A stretch of 64,000 bases of DNA from Nemania diffusa (Eukaryota; Ascomycota; Sordariomycetes; Xylariales; Xylariaceae), in contig JBBPUQ010000003.1 in the NCBI GenBank assembly GCA_038501195.1, positions 3,750,501-3,814,500 on the forward strand, in the 5' to 3' direction. The position numbers and the translations under genes are program-made. Shown in pieces: positions 54,414-64,000 of the stretch; positions within the stretch are counted from its first letter, which is position 1; the number at the start of each line of letters is the position of its first letter. The notes under the pieces were generated by a model, which was not told the origin of the DNA, did no database searches, and saw only the letters and a list, made by a program, of their open reading frames with translations.

Positions 54414-57164
54414 ATGCGTTTCTCGACGCTCTTAGTAGGTGCTTTGGCACCGGCCGGGTTGGTTACGGCGAACGCGGCTCAGACAGCTTCGACAGCAGAA
54501 CTTGGTCTAGATCCAGCAGCACTGGACGCACTGCTGGCGAAGCACAACCTCGCAATAGTACCGCGGTCAGAACTCACAGACGCCTTAACGGAACTCAACA
54601 GCCTTCTTAGGAAGAGCCAGGCACAGCAGCTCAGGACTCCATTATATCCGCGGCGGCGGCGCAGCACAAATGAGACGGACTCGAATTCGGGATCAAGTTC
54701 AAGCGACTCAAGTTCCGACTCGCAGGGTCTTGGAGATCTTGAGGACCTTATTCCCGGCCTCGGTGATTTGACCGGCGTTCTCGATGGGTTAAATAGCCTC
54801 CTAGGGGGCTTAGGCGATATTGGGGGGCTCGTAAAGGCTCTTGGAGAACTCTTAACGCCTCAGTTCTTGCAAGCTGTGCATGATTCTCTTACATATCTAG
54901 CTGCTACTCTTGAGCCTCCTATGCCCACGCTCACCAGGAATCTCGTGATGAAGGCAGGCCCATTGGTTGATCTACTCGGCGAACTACCGCTGGAGGACCT
55001 CGTTAATGAGATCAAGGACATCGATCTTGCGGGGATAATCACTGCTTTGAAGCCGCTCCTCACGCCCGATACAATCGACAGCGTCGTCCAATTACTAAAC
55101 AATGCCGGTACTCTGTTGACCAAGGACACGGTCAGTGACCTGAAGTCGCTGCTTACTAGCGCGAAGCCGCTCATCGATAGCTTGGGAGATCTTGACCTCA
55201 AGGGACTTCTTGACGCGCTCAACCCCCTCCTTCAACCCAGCGCCATCAATGGTCTTGTCGGCCTACTTGGCAATGCGGAAGAGCTTTTGAACAACAACAC
55301 TGTCAGCACACTTAAGTCATTACTGACAGTCGCCGAGCCACTGGTCAGCACACTAGGAAAAATCGATATCGAAGGCCTACTAGAGGCCGTTGAACCGTTG
55401 CTCACACCCAAGACAGTCAATGGTCTAGTAGGGCTTCTCGCCAACGCCGAAACTCTCCTGACTGCCGACTTCGTGAAGCAAACCCAGAGTCTGATTGCCG
55501 GCGCTGGGCCGCTTCTTGAGAGTCTTAGCGACATTGACCTGGCCGCCCTAGTCAACCAAATTAAACCAATCCTCGACGAAGTCGGCAAGCTCGACTTAGA
55601 AGGCCTCTTTAACGCGCTCACACCGTTGTTGACAGAAGATTCCATTAAGGGCTTGGTGGGTTTGCTTGGTAATGCGGAAACACTCTTGACTGCCGACTTC
55701 GTGAAGCAGACCAAGAGTTTAATCTCTGGCGCTGGCCCGTTGCTGGAAAGTTTGAGCGATATCGACCTAGCTGCTCTAGTCAACCAGATCAAACCTATTC
55801 TCGACGAAGTTGCCAAACTCGACCTGGAGGGTCTCTTCAACGCACTTCAGCCGCTATTGACAGAAGATTCTATTAAGGGCTTACTAGGATTGCTTAGCAA
55901 TGCCGAAAATCTACTTACGGGTCAATTTGTCGACCAGACCCAGACCCTAATCGCAGGAGCTGTACCGCTCGTTAAGAGCCTTAGCGACATAGACCTAGCA
56001 AGCCTGATTGACCAGATCAAGCCAATTCTTACTGAAGTTGGCAAGCTTGATCTGGAAGGCCTTTTCAATGCTTTGCAACCCTTGTTGACAGAGCAGTCTA
56101 TTAAGGGATTAGTCGGTTTACTTGGCAATGCCGAGAATCTTCTGACAGGCGACTTTGTGGACCAGACCAAGAGCCTAATTGCTGGAGCCGCGCCCCTCAT
56201 TGCGAGTCTCGGCAAGCTAGATCTCCAAGATTTGATCGACCAGCTCATGCCTCTTCTCAGTGAGCTTGGCAAACTTGATCTCCCAGCTTTACTCGAGGCA
56301 GTGAAGCCATTGCTGTCAGAGGACTCCATCAAGGGCATAGTCGCACTTCTTGGAAACGCCGAGGCACTCTTGACCACAACGTTCGTTGATGAGACCAAAG
56401 AACTGATCGGTGGTGCCGTTCCCTTAATCTCATCACTTAGCAAGCTCAACTTGCCCGCACTCATCGATAAATTGGCGCCGCTACTCGATGAGCTAGCTAA
56501 GATCGATCTTACCAAGCTCATTAGCATGATTGAGCCTCTCCTTACCGAGCTCAGCGCCATCGATTTTGAAAGCTTGATCAAACAGCTCTCGCCCATCCTG
56601 AATGCCGTGGGCCAAATCGACTTAGTGGGATTGGTCCAGAAGATCACGCCAATCCTAAATGAGATTAGCAAGCTTGATCTCGAGGGCACATTCGAGGCTG
56701 TCGAGCCTTTATTGACTCCCCAGTCCGTGTCCGGCCTCGTGGGTCTAGTCGATAATGCCGAGTCGTTGTTGACGAGCCAATTCGTCAACCAGACACACAC
56801 CCTAATTGGCGATGCTGTGCCTCTCGTCGATGCCCTGAGTGGCATTGACCTCAAGGGTCTTCTAGCCGAGGTTACTCCCTTACTCGAGGAGCTTAATGAG
56901 ATCGACCTCAAGGGCCTCTTGGCTCAACTAAAACCTCTGCTTAACACGCTCAGCGAGGTCGACCTATCCGGCCTCATCAAGAGCATCAAGCCGATCCTGT
57001 CTGCGCTCAACGGCATTGACATCGAGGGCATCGTCGACCAAATTAAACCCCTGATCACACCTGATTCCGTGAAGGGTATCGTAGCCCTCGTGAACAATGC
57101 CATGTCCCTACTATCGTCTACCTTCGTAGACCAGACAACAGAACTAATTGGCGATGCCACACCG
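54414..57164 (+). repeat. Internal 228-bp coding tandem repeats
   Basis: Within the secreted-repeat gene, units of 228 bp start at about 55437, 55665, 55893, 56121 and 56349; spacing is exact to within a few bases. Later copies (56749, 57089) have variable spacing because partial units are inserted. Copies differ at many synonymous sites while the encoded motif stays the same. Confidence 0.85.
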
Positions 57165-57321
57165 GTAAGCCTCCTCGTTCCCCTCCCCCCTTCTCCCTCC
57201 CCCCTTCTCCCTCCCCTTCCTCTTAGCCATTGTGGAATATTTTCTAACCTCGTCGCAGATTGTCGCTACTCTGTCTGATTTCATCAATGCTCTGCTTCAG
57301 GCGTTGCTGCAACAGAATTAA
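54414..57321 (+). CDS. Secreted protein of 76-residue tandem repeats
   Basis: Exons are 54414-57164 and 57259-57321, giving 937 aa. The intron is pyrimidine-rich (57165-57258). A cleavable signal peptide (MRFSTLLVGALAPAGLVTANA) is followed by a region ending in KSQAQQ and basic RRRR, then a Ser/Asp linker. From about residue 110 to the end run degenerate amphipathic repeats. The core units are 76 residues (228 bp), seen from 55437 with the same motif at 55665, 55893, 56121 and 56349; earlier units are about 57 residues. Pattern: GLLGNAExLLTxxFVxQTxxLIxGAxPLLxSL, SDIDLAALVNQIKPILDEVGKLDLEGLFNAL, PLLTEDSIKG. Leu, Ile and Asp dominate and Cys is absent, which suggests an extended helical or solenoid form. 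No GPI signal or known domain. Function unknown. Confidence 0.85.
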
Positions 57322-57625
57322 GGAAAACCTAGCTAGCGATATAAGGAGGTGTTACAAGAGTAAAAAGGAAAAGAAGAAAATGGCTAGACTAAGCTAATGC
57401 GTATGAGAAACGACGCTGTGTAATTAATGAGTAGCTAATGAAGTTTAATGATACCATCAATCGAGAAGATGTTAAATTCAATAACTTTGTGTCCTAGTAG
57501 CGGTCAGGAGTCATCCTGACCACGACAGATACTATCATATTGCTATGGCAAGCGTGGTATCAAGGTATTGGTATTGTAATAATTCTATTAGAAATTCTAG
57601 GGTATAAAATAAAAGCATCCGTTTT
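57322..57625. other. Convergent 3' region of repeat protein and SRA genes
   Basis: About 300 bp; no gene seen. AT-rich near 57560-57620. Confidence 0.4.
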
Positions 57626-58916
57626 TTAGTATTGGCCAGTGGCACGCCTGCCGAGTTGTTCATTTCGGGCTACTGCTCGCGCGAATGAAGCTTTAAACAG
57701 CCTCGCCCGTTGCCATTCGTCACGTTCAACTTTCTCCTTTCGCTGCTCTAGTTTCCATTGTAGATAACTAGATTCACCCTGCAGCAACTTGATCTTATCG
57801 CCCTCCAACTTCTGGTAAAGAGCCCAGTCATCCAGCTGTGATGGTTTAGGCACCTCGCGGACATAGTCGAATGGCCGTTGGTCTACGGCGCGCTCGAGCG
57901 TCAGCTCTAAGCGGTACTTATTGATATTGCTATCAAGCTTGACGCCGTATTGACGGATAATGTATCTACAGGTCAGTCTCGATTAGTAAAAGAAGGGTGT
58001 TAGGTGGTCAAGATGCAGGGTACGATGTTTTACGTACAATCCATCGTATCTAAGGCCGGCTTCCGGTGCGAAGATACTCCTCAACCTGTACCCTCGTATA
58101 ATTCGAATTTTTCGACCGACCTGAGTCATCAAAGGAATATGCATCTCTGACGTGCGTCCTTCTCGCACATATCTAACCTTATTATTAGAAATCAATTCCT
58201 CTGAGCCGGTTAACAGCGGAAGCGCTGTAAACCCGTAGCACCCCTTAGTAGGCGTCTCTAGTGAACTATTGACTATGCCATCTCGTTCGGCGCACGTAAT
58301 GTTGAGCCACCAACTACTCGGTGTTAGCCAAATGAAAGAGCTGTGCCCTGAAACCGCGCCACGAATGCACTCACTGTCCGGGTTCAAATTGCAAGTTGGC
58401 CTCCACCTCAGATACTGTTCCCGTCAACCTCTTCGTCTGCCATTTGCCTAAGTCATAGTCGAGCGAGCTATTGAAAGAAACATCCTTCAGTCGCCCGCCC
58501 TCAACCAAGACTGCGCATCGGTGTTGGTCCATCATGAAGAACTGTTCTCGGAAGCGACGACGCCAAAGGCGACGCAGATTCTTGGCCTCCGAGACATTGA
58601 CGCGAAAGCGTAGCAGGAGCTCCGGCGTCAAGTCGCCGGCCTTCATCGTGTCGGCGAACTGGAGGAGCTCAGCAAGCAGCTTGTCGAGGCGTGCATACTC
58701 GATTATCTCAAAGTCTAGCGTGGGATACTTTCGCTCTTCGTCCTTCAATGCGGCCTCGAGGAAGTTGCTGTGCGTTTCGGTATCCGAGCTGGAAATTTTG
58801 CCCCCTCGTAGTCCTGCTCGTATAGAATCTGAAAGGCCTAGCAATTTTGTTCTGTTCCAGTCGGGCTCAGCCCGCTCGTTCGACGTTAATAATTGGTATG
58901 ATTGAGCTATCATCAT
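57626..58916 (-). CDS. SRA-YDG domain protein
   Basis: SRA (SAD_SRA/YDG) domains bind 5-methylcytosine, often in hemimethylated DNA. Exons are 58916-58375, 58313-58038 and 57965-57626, giving 385 aa. N-terminal about 180 residues are helical and basic (LLRFRVNVSEAKNLRRLWRRRFREQFFM). The SRA domain follows: GHWWLNITCAERDGIVNSSLETP, GCYGFTALPLLTGSEELISNNKVRYVREGRTSEMHIPLM, VGRKIRIIRGYRLRSIFAPEAGLRYDGLYIIRQYGVKL (read in parts across an intron). The RYDGLY motif names the family. C-terminal tail: PKPSQLDDWALYQKLEG, then a coiled-coil (KLEQRKEKVERDEWQRARLFKASFARAV). There is no RING or SET domain, so it is a reader without the catalytic partner. Next to a dead RecQ gene. Confidence 0.88.
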
Positions 58917-59734
58917 GCACTAAGTATAAGACAGTTCGGACTTTGACCTGTTCAGATGAGATCTGCGCACCTCTAGGCGATGGAGACCGTCGGCTAAACG
59001 ACATAACACTCCTACTATCGAGGTTGAAATTTATTATTGTCGGACTCAGCATCTTAAAAAAAAAATCTCTTTAGCGACTGTAGCGGTGAAGATGGATGTG
59101 GTTATTGATGTTGATGATATAAGCTTACCTGATTCATGATGTCGCGTTGCCTACTGAACAGCGAATCGCCATGGCCATCATCGCTAATACGGACCGGTTT
59201 CGGCTTGAGAGATGGCCTATCACGGCGGGCTCGAAGGCTATGGTTACGTCGAGCAAATATTTCTAGCATGCTCATCTTGCCTGATTCAAATGTGCCTACT
59301 TCTTGTGTCCAGGTTTATCGTAATCGATTACAGAAATCTTATACACACAATCCAAATTATTTTTTCCGGGCAAAGCTGGAGAGATTGCGAATGCCTGTTG
59401 GGGTAGTAGGATCAGTAACGTGAGTGCTACGGTATCGTGACTCCAGTGGCAATGTTTCAGTAGAAAGGTTTTGTGCCTATTTTCGCTTTGCTCTTTATCT
59501 TACACGACTGAAAATGGATCAATCCTCTCTTTGTTATCAAATCTAGCCGAGGCGGATTGAATCTGCACCTTGCGCCCCGTCTTCACACTATAAAACCTAC
59601 CTATGCACACTTAATACTCACCTATCTTGGTATCTTTTCCCTATGGTCCATTAGCTCGATGATTCGAATGGCCCTCTAGACGCCCTGGCGCTACCCCTAG
59701 TCCTGCCGGAAGACCCAATTAGACTCTCTTCGCC
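58917..59734. other. Intergenic region between the SRA gene and the RecQ relic
   Basis: About 800 bp; no supported gene. It contains the promoter of the SRA gene. The plus-strand frames here are short and unrelated to anything I know. Confidence 0.35.
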
Positions 59735-61200
59735 ATGGAGAGCCCTGTATTGACGCGTCGAGAACTAGATGGGACTAACTCGGTTTCCGCAGATCGTCGT
59801 TCATCATCACGGTATCTCAGCTTCACGTCGCTGGACTCATCACAAGACGCCGCCGCCGCCTCCTCGAGTGGAATTGGAGCCCATATTCTATCATTAGTAA
59901 GCTGCTCGCGCATCCTTCTATTCCGTTCATACTGATAGTTGAATGGAAAGATACGAAGTCCGGCTTTGACTTAGACCGAGATCGTAGAGATAGAAGTCAT
60001 CATTTTGCAGCAACACTTATCCCGTCTTAAACATAAGACACACACCGAAAGGGCACAGGAGAACATACAGAAAGCAATCGATCTTATTTTGGAGCTTAAG
60101 GAAGACTAGAACAGCGTTGGTTCTGATGATCAAATGAACATACCCGCCCAATTCAAAGATGAGAAACTGATCAAAAACCGGTCGCCAAGTCTATCTACCG
60201 TAGGTCCAAGCATCGTCTTTGACAACCTCTCAAATGTTTCCGACTCGTTCCTAGCTGAGCTTACTGCCTTTGTTGACACAAACCTTACATCTGCCGAACC
60301 TAAAAGGGTGGAACGCGACTCTAACCTCTAGCCTCCATCTTTAACAAGGACGCGGCCAACACCGAATCTATTTGATCTCGGATTAATAAACCACCCTTAG
60401 TCGAGTGAAGTGCAACAAGTCCTCAGAGACCGATTTCAAATATCTAGATTTAGGTGCAATTAACCAGAAGCCATAAATGCAACGCTCGCTAGCGAGGACG
60501 CCTTTGTACTGATGCTAACTGGCGGCGAAAAGTCTTTGTGCTACCAACTTCCTACTATTAGACAAAGCGGGAAGACCCGTAGAATCACGCTTATTGTATG
60601 TCCTTTTTTTTAGCCTGATATACGACCAGGTAGAACATCTCACGCGCTTAACATTAGCGCGGTAGCCCTAAACAGCGAGGGGACACTAGAAGATCGAAGT
60701 CGCATTATAGAGATTCTCAGGGTCAATAGTCCTAAGCAGTATATTGAGACGGTGTGGGTGACATGAACACATGGGGATTAGGTTGATTAGGTCATTAAGA
60801 CTTAGTTTTTCTTTTTATATTTAAGATAGTTAGCCGAAGCTAGCACTTCTTACAGATAGTCACGCCTTTCGGCAGCCCCTTCGGGGGTCTGCTACTTCAC
60901 AATATACGTTTGCGTTACCAAAATACTGTTTTATTCAGCCTCAAATCTATAGAAGAGATCGATATGACAGTGGTCAGTCCTCTAGGGTGCGTAGTGTGTG
61001 TGTGTGTTATACGCTTCGTTCCAATATCGATCTTCTTTATGTTACCCCTAAGATAATCACTTAGAGTGTGGGCTTTTTAAGTTGTTTTGACATCTTGTAT
61101 CAAAACAGGAAGCTTGCATATTTCGTTATTGACGAGGCCTATTGTGTAAGTCAATGGGGTTACAATTTTTGATCCTGGGTTCGATCCATTATAAGATGGT
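59735..61200 (+). pseudogene. RecQ/BLM-type DNA helicase relic
   Basis: A decayed 3'-5' helicase. The N-terminal part is readable (ESPVLTRRELDGTNSVS; LSRLKHKTHTERAQENIQKAIDLILELKED, then a stop; FKDEKLIKNRSPS). The helicase core follows: SSEVQQVLRDRFQISRFR, a stop, PEAINATLASEDAFVLM, LTGGEKSLCYQLP (Walker A, normally PTGGGKS), ITLIV. Pieces of SALNSEGTLEDRSRI, SPKQYIETVWVT and KLAYFVIDEAYCVSQWGYNF (DEAH box, normally DEAHCVSQWGHDF) come next. Several stops and AT-rich inserts interrupt it (about 60730-61090), and nothing is found after the DEAH box. The changes GGG to GAA, CAC to TAT and GAT to AAT are all C/G to T/A. It ends just before the FAD monooxygenase stop. Confidence 0.72.
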
Positions 61201-61231
61201 GGATGAGTGGCGATCAGTCTTACGAAATTGT

Positions 61232-62587
61232 CTAATTACTTTGCCCTTTCAACTGTTCCTCCATTATGCCCATCGTCTCCGAAACATGCTGGTTTATATC
61301 AAAATCGATGATGAAATCCCACCGGGGCGACAGCTTCGCTCTCAACTTCCCAAAATCTAGCTTTGCCTCATTGTCCTTTCCTGTCACAATCATTCCCGTG
61401 CCCCGACTCGACTCAACAATACGCTGTGTGCGGGGACGGCGAACCTCGTCATAGACACGTAAAGCCGTTCGTGCTTCGGCAGGTGTTCTTGCACGACTAA
61501 ACAGTTTCGAGAGGATAAGACTATCTTCAATCGACATGCCGCCGCCGGACGCCTGCCAGGGGCTTGTAGCATGTGCTGCGTCACCCATGATGGCCATAGA
61601 CCCCGACACATAAGTACGGGCGGGCGGATGCTCCCAGAGGTACATTGCCGGTTGTTCGGGCTGGTCGCAGAGTAGCTGCGTATTCACTGTTAGTCTTCTC
61701 GCCATGCCACCCCCCTCTTAAAAACAGAAAAATAGGCGACTTACCTCTATCACGGCTTTATTCAAGTGAGGTGGCCAGTCCTTGTAGAGTGACTTGATCT
61801 CGTCGGCACTCACGGTCCGACGCCACTGATCCGAGACCTCGGCCTCTTTCTCGTAAGCAGCGATTATAAGCTGCACGAGTTGACCCTGCTCCAAGATATT
61901 ATGTAGTAGGTAAGCGCCGTCGCCAACCCAGTCATACTCGCGCGGGTCGTTGATGTTCACAACACTGTCACCTAGTCGAGCCTGGGCTTCCGCATACGGC
62001 TTTAAGGCCATGACGCACCAAAAGCCCGTGTTTCTGGGCGACGCAGCAGGGTCGGAGTCTCCAAGAATGAGCCGCCGAACGTAACTATGAATACCGTCGG
62101 CGCCGATGAGAATATCGCACTCGTGAGCGGTGCCATCGGCGAAATGAAGTTCCAGCGACTCGTCAGCTCTGTGGTCTACTTTGACGAGCTTCTTCGATGT
62201 ATGCATGCGCGCCGGTGGCACGTCATCCAAAAGCGCCTTGAGAAAGGCGGCGCGATGTACGATGCTAGTCTGGAGTTCCCCTTTGGCAGGGTCGTCCTCC
62301 AGATCGACGAGCACATTGCCACTGCCTTCTCCCTGAGCCAGCATATAGCGAGCCCCTTGCATAGCAACTGCCCCTGCATTCTTGAGGCACTGTGATGTTG
62401 CTGGGCCGATGGCGTTGAGGGCTGCTAGCGCATTGCGTGTCATGGCCACGGCCGCCCCGGCTTGGACGAAATTCTCAGCCGACTCGAAGATATGTACATC
62501 AAGGTGCGGCTCTTGGAGCAAGGCGTGGAGTAGAGATGCGCCCGCCAGGCCACCGCCTGATATTGCCACTCGTATGCTACCTGGCAT
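61232..62587 (-). CDS. FAD-dependent monooxygenase (salicylate hydroxylase-like)
   Basis: Class A flavin monooxygenase that hydroxylates aromatic or related substrates with NAD(P)H. Exons are 62587-61745 and 61675-61232, giving 428 aa. The FAD-binding GxGxxG lies in IRVAISGGGLAGASLLHALL, and the second motif is CDILIGADGIHSYVRRLIL. The FAD ribityl motif is MAIMGDAAHATSPWQASGGGMSIEDSL. An Arg/Glu patch (ALRVYDEVRRPRTQRIVESS) is typical of salicylate hydroxylase-like enzymes. The ATG at 62587 (MPGSIRVAI) is the first in frame with the conserved strand. In fungi these enzymes are common in catabolic or secondary metabolite pathways; no cluster partner is seen here. The intron uses acceptor CGCAG at 61676; the nearer AACAG would give a stop. 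Confidence 0.93.
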
Positions 62588-64000
62588 GATTAAATGCACT
62601 GAGGATTGTCAGCTTCTCACCAAAAAGTTACGAATTCTTGAGGTGTAGAATTAAGCAAGTCTAGCGACGCTTGATGAGCAGAGTTATATAGGTAGTTTGC
62701 TTTTGGATGGCTGTGAATGAGGCTCGGTCCCCTCGGTCATTGTGAGTGCACTCGATTGTTTGCCCCGCCTCGTGTAACTCGAAGACCATATTGATGCCGG
62801 TGAGAGTGATAGTCCTAGGATTGCCACCAGAGGACTGGCACTAGTATGCGTATGAGCTTCGTGATAGGCACAGCGAGCTCCCTGCGCTTAGACACTGTCG
62901 CATTTTGGGGTAGTGGTGTGAGTTTGTCTAGGTACTTTCTGCTTATCCCGATCCTGGCCTTGTTTCTATCATTAGATTATGTCGTGAGATATGCACATGA
63001 AAGACACGTCGCTTTGGTGATTATTTGGTCATTTTTTCGCCCCCAACCTTATAACAGGGTACCTACCCAACGGCTCCCGTGTTGCAGTTTGGGCACGTCA
63101 GTAATCTGAGTAATTCCCAACCAACTTTGTTTTTATACCGGTATAGCCTGCATAGCCTTTCAACGAAGACCTACATAGGTACCTAATAAATTCGGGAGAA
63201 GCGGAAGCTGGAGCCTCGTTTCATAGCATGCATGAGGCCATAGGTCGCTGACACAAAGTACTACCTACTGATGGATGGGCCACGCACCACTCGAGCCATT
63301 GTAATCACGTCTGGGTTTTATCTCACCCGTTTTGCTTCCCTCATCACTCGTAAATACACCTGCCGAGCCCGCTATTCACCAGGCAGCTTCGATATGCTAT
63401 TTGCTGAAGTGTAAAAAGGGGTAACAGGGGTAAGGAGTAAGGAGGGTAGTCGGCGATAATGTCGGAGTTTATCGGGGGAGATCTTGTACACTACGCATAA
63501 GACTGGTGGTGGGTTCAGCTAACACCCACAAAACAGCAAGGAGCGCACAATCTTATTGGGGTTTTATACGACGATTTTGTTGTGGAAGGGGTCTCTCAAT
63601 TGCATATATAGTAAAATACGAAGGCTTATTGCCTACAGAAGTGTAGATATTTATCTACCCCTGTAGAGATGAATGACGAGGGACTCATTAGGTTCCCCTA
63701 ATCCACTTCACGAAGTGACAAAAAACAAAGCAAAGTTGTGATTTATGCCTTGACGGACAGATGTGTTTAATCAGATAATCCTTATCATTCCGTAATAACT
63801 CCGTATATAATATACCTCTATGACCCCTACCATCTATCACAATGAATGGAAGACCTCTAAATAACTCAAGCCCACGTAGACTAGATATTTATACTTCCAG
63901 GGCAGCGGGTTTCAACTCAAACCCCCCATCAAAGTGGCGTGTTGCTGGATTTTTGAGTTGCGTCGTTGATGTCCACGGCCTTTGGAATTCTTCGTTATGG
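62588..64000. other. Gene-free right end of window
   Basis: About 1.4 kb upstream of the FAD monooxygenase with no supported gene. It includes the likely promoter of that gene. The last part is AT-rich in places (63580-63850). Confidence 0.35.

Noticed and set aside
55922..56911. 329-codon open frame on the minus strand
   Set aside because: It is the complement of the 76-residue repeats; its length follows from the regular repeat composition.
62846..63109. 87-codon plus-strand frame upstream of the FAD monooxygenase
   Set aside because: No family resemblance and it lies in the promoter region of the neighbouring gene.

Overview
The window is nuclear DNA of a filamentous ascomycete (Pezizomycotina, probably Sordariomycetes). 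Almost every gene is split by short introns (about 47 to 214 bp) with GTRNGY donors and CTRAC branch sites. The housekeeping genes are recognisable fungal versions: PRO1, ATP23, Aurora kinase, RNR2, SWD2, uS8, eS12 and an SRP9-type protein. Intergenic DNA is long, and several relics of otherwise conserved genes carry C-to-T and G-to-A changes of the kind left by repeat-induced point mutation. I rebuilt gene models by reading splice sites by eye. For intact genes the exon phases close in frame, so most coordinates should be exact.

Layout. 1-5.9 kb: PRO1 (cut by the window edge), ATP23, Aurora kinase and an RNase H protein. 5.9-8.9 kb: gene-poor DNA plus a DUF6594 membrane protein without a visible start codon. 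8.9-16.7 kb: three same-strand genes encoding an 84-aa protein, a caspase-domain protein and a TPR-CHAT protease. This is the most interesting region, because two caspase-clan proteases and a small partner sit side by side. 17-23.6 kb: zinc alcohol dehydrogenase, a wrecked large-subunit catalase, cyanamide hydratase, an intron-containing tRNA-Val(CAC) and a DUF4112 protein. 24.6-27.3 kb: RNR2, with MBF/E2F-like sites upstream, and an SRP9-type protein. 28-31.6 kb: relic of saccharopine reductase, an intact fructosamine-kinase-type gene, a broken ankyrin gene and a second, broken piece of the kinase. 32-36.7 kb: SWD2, a PUA/ASCH-like protein and an orphan class I lysyl-tRNA-synthetase-like protein. 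36.7-42 kb: gene-poor DNA and a GT90 glycosyltransferase. 42-45.3 kb: divergent ribosomal protein genes uS8 and eS12, then a Par14-type parvulin. 45.7-51.5 kb: TauD-type dioxygenase, sugar transporter and a DUF3712 membrane protein. 51.5-54.4 kb: no gene seen. 54.4-62.6 kb: a secreted protein built of 76-residue repeats, an SRA-YDG protein, a dead RecQ helicase and a FAD monooxygenase.

Working together. The protease trio looks like a cell-death or defence module, by analogy with caspase and CHAT proteases in other systems; this is inference. uS8 and eS12 share a promoter region. The SRA protein, the dead RecQ gene and the transition-rich relics fit a genome with DNA methylation and RIP-like decay. 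Other genes appear to be independent housekeeping or accessory functions.
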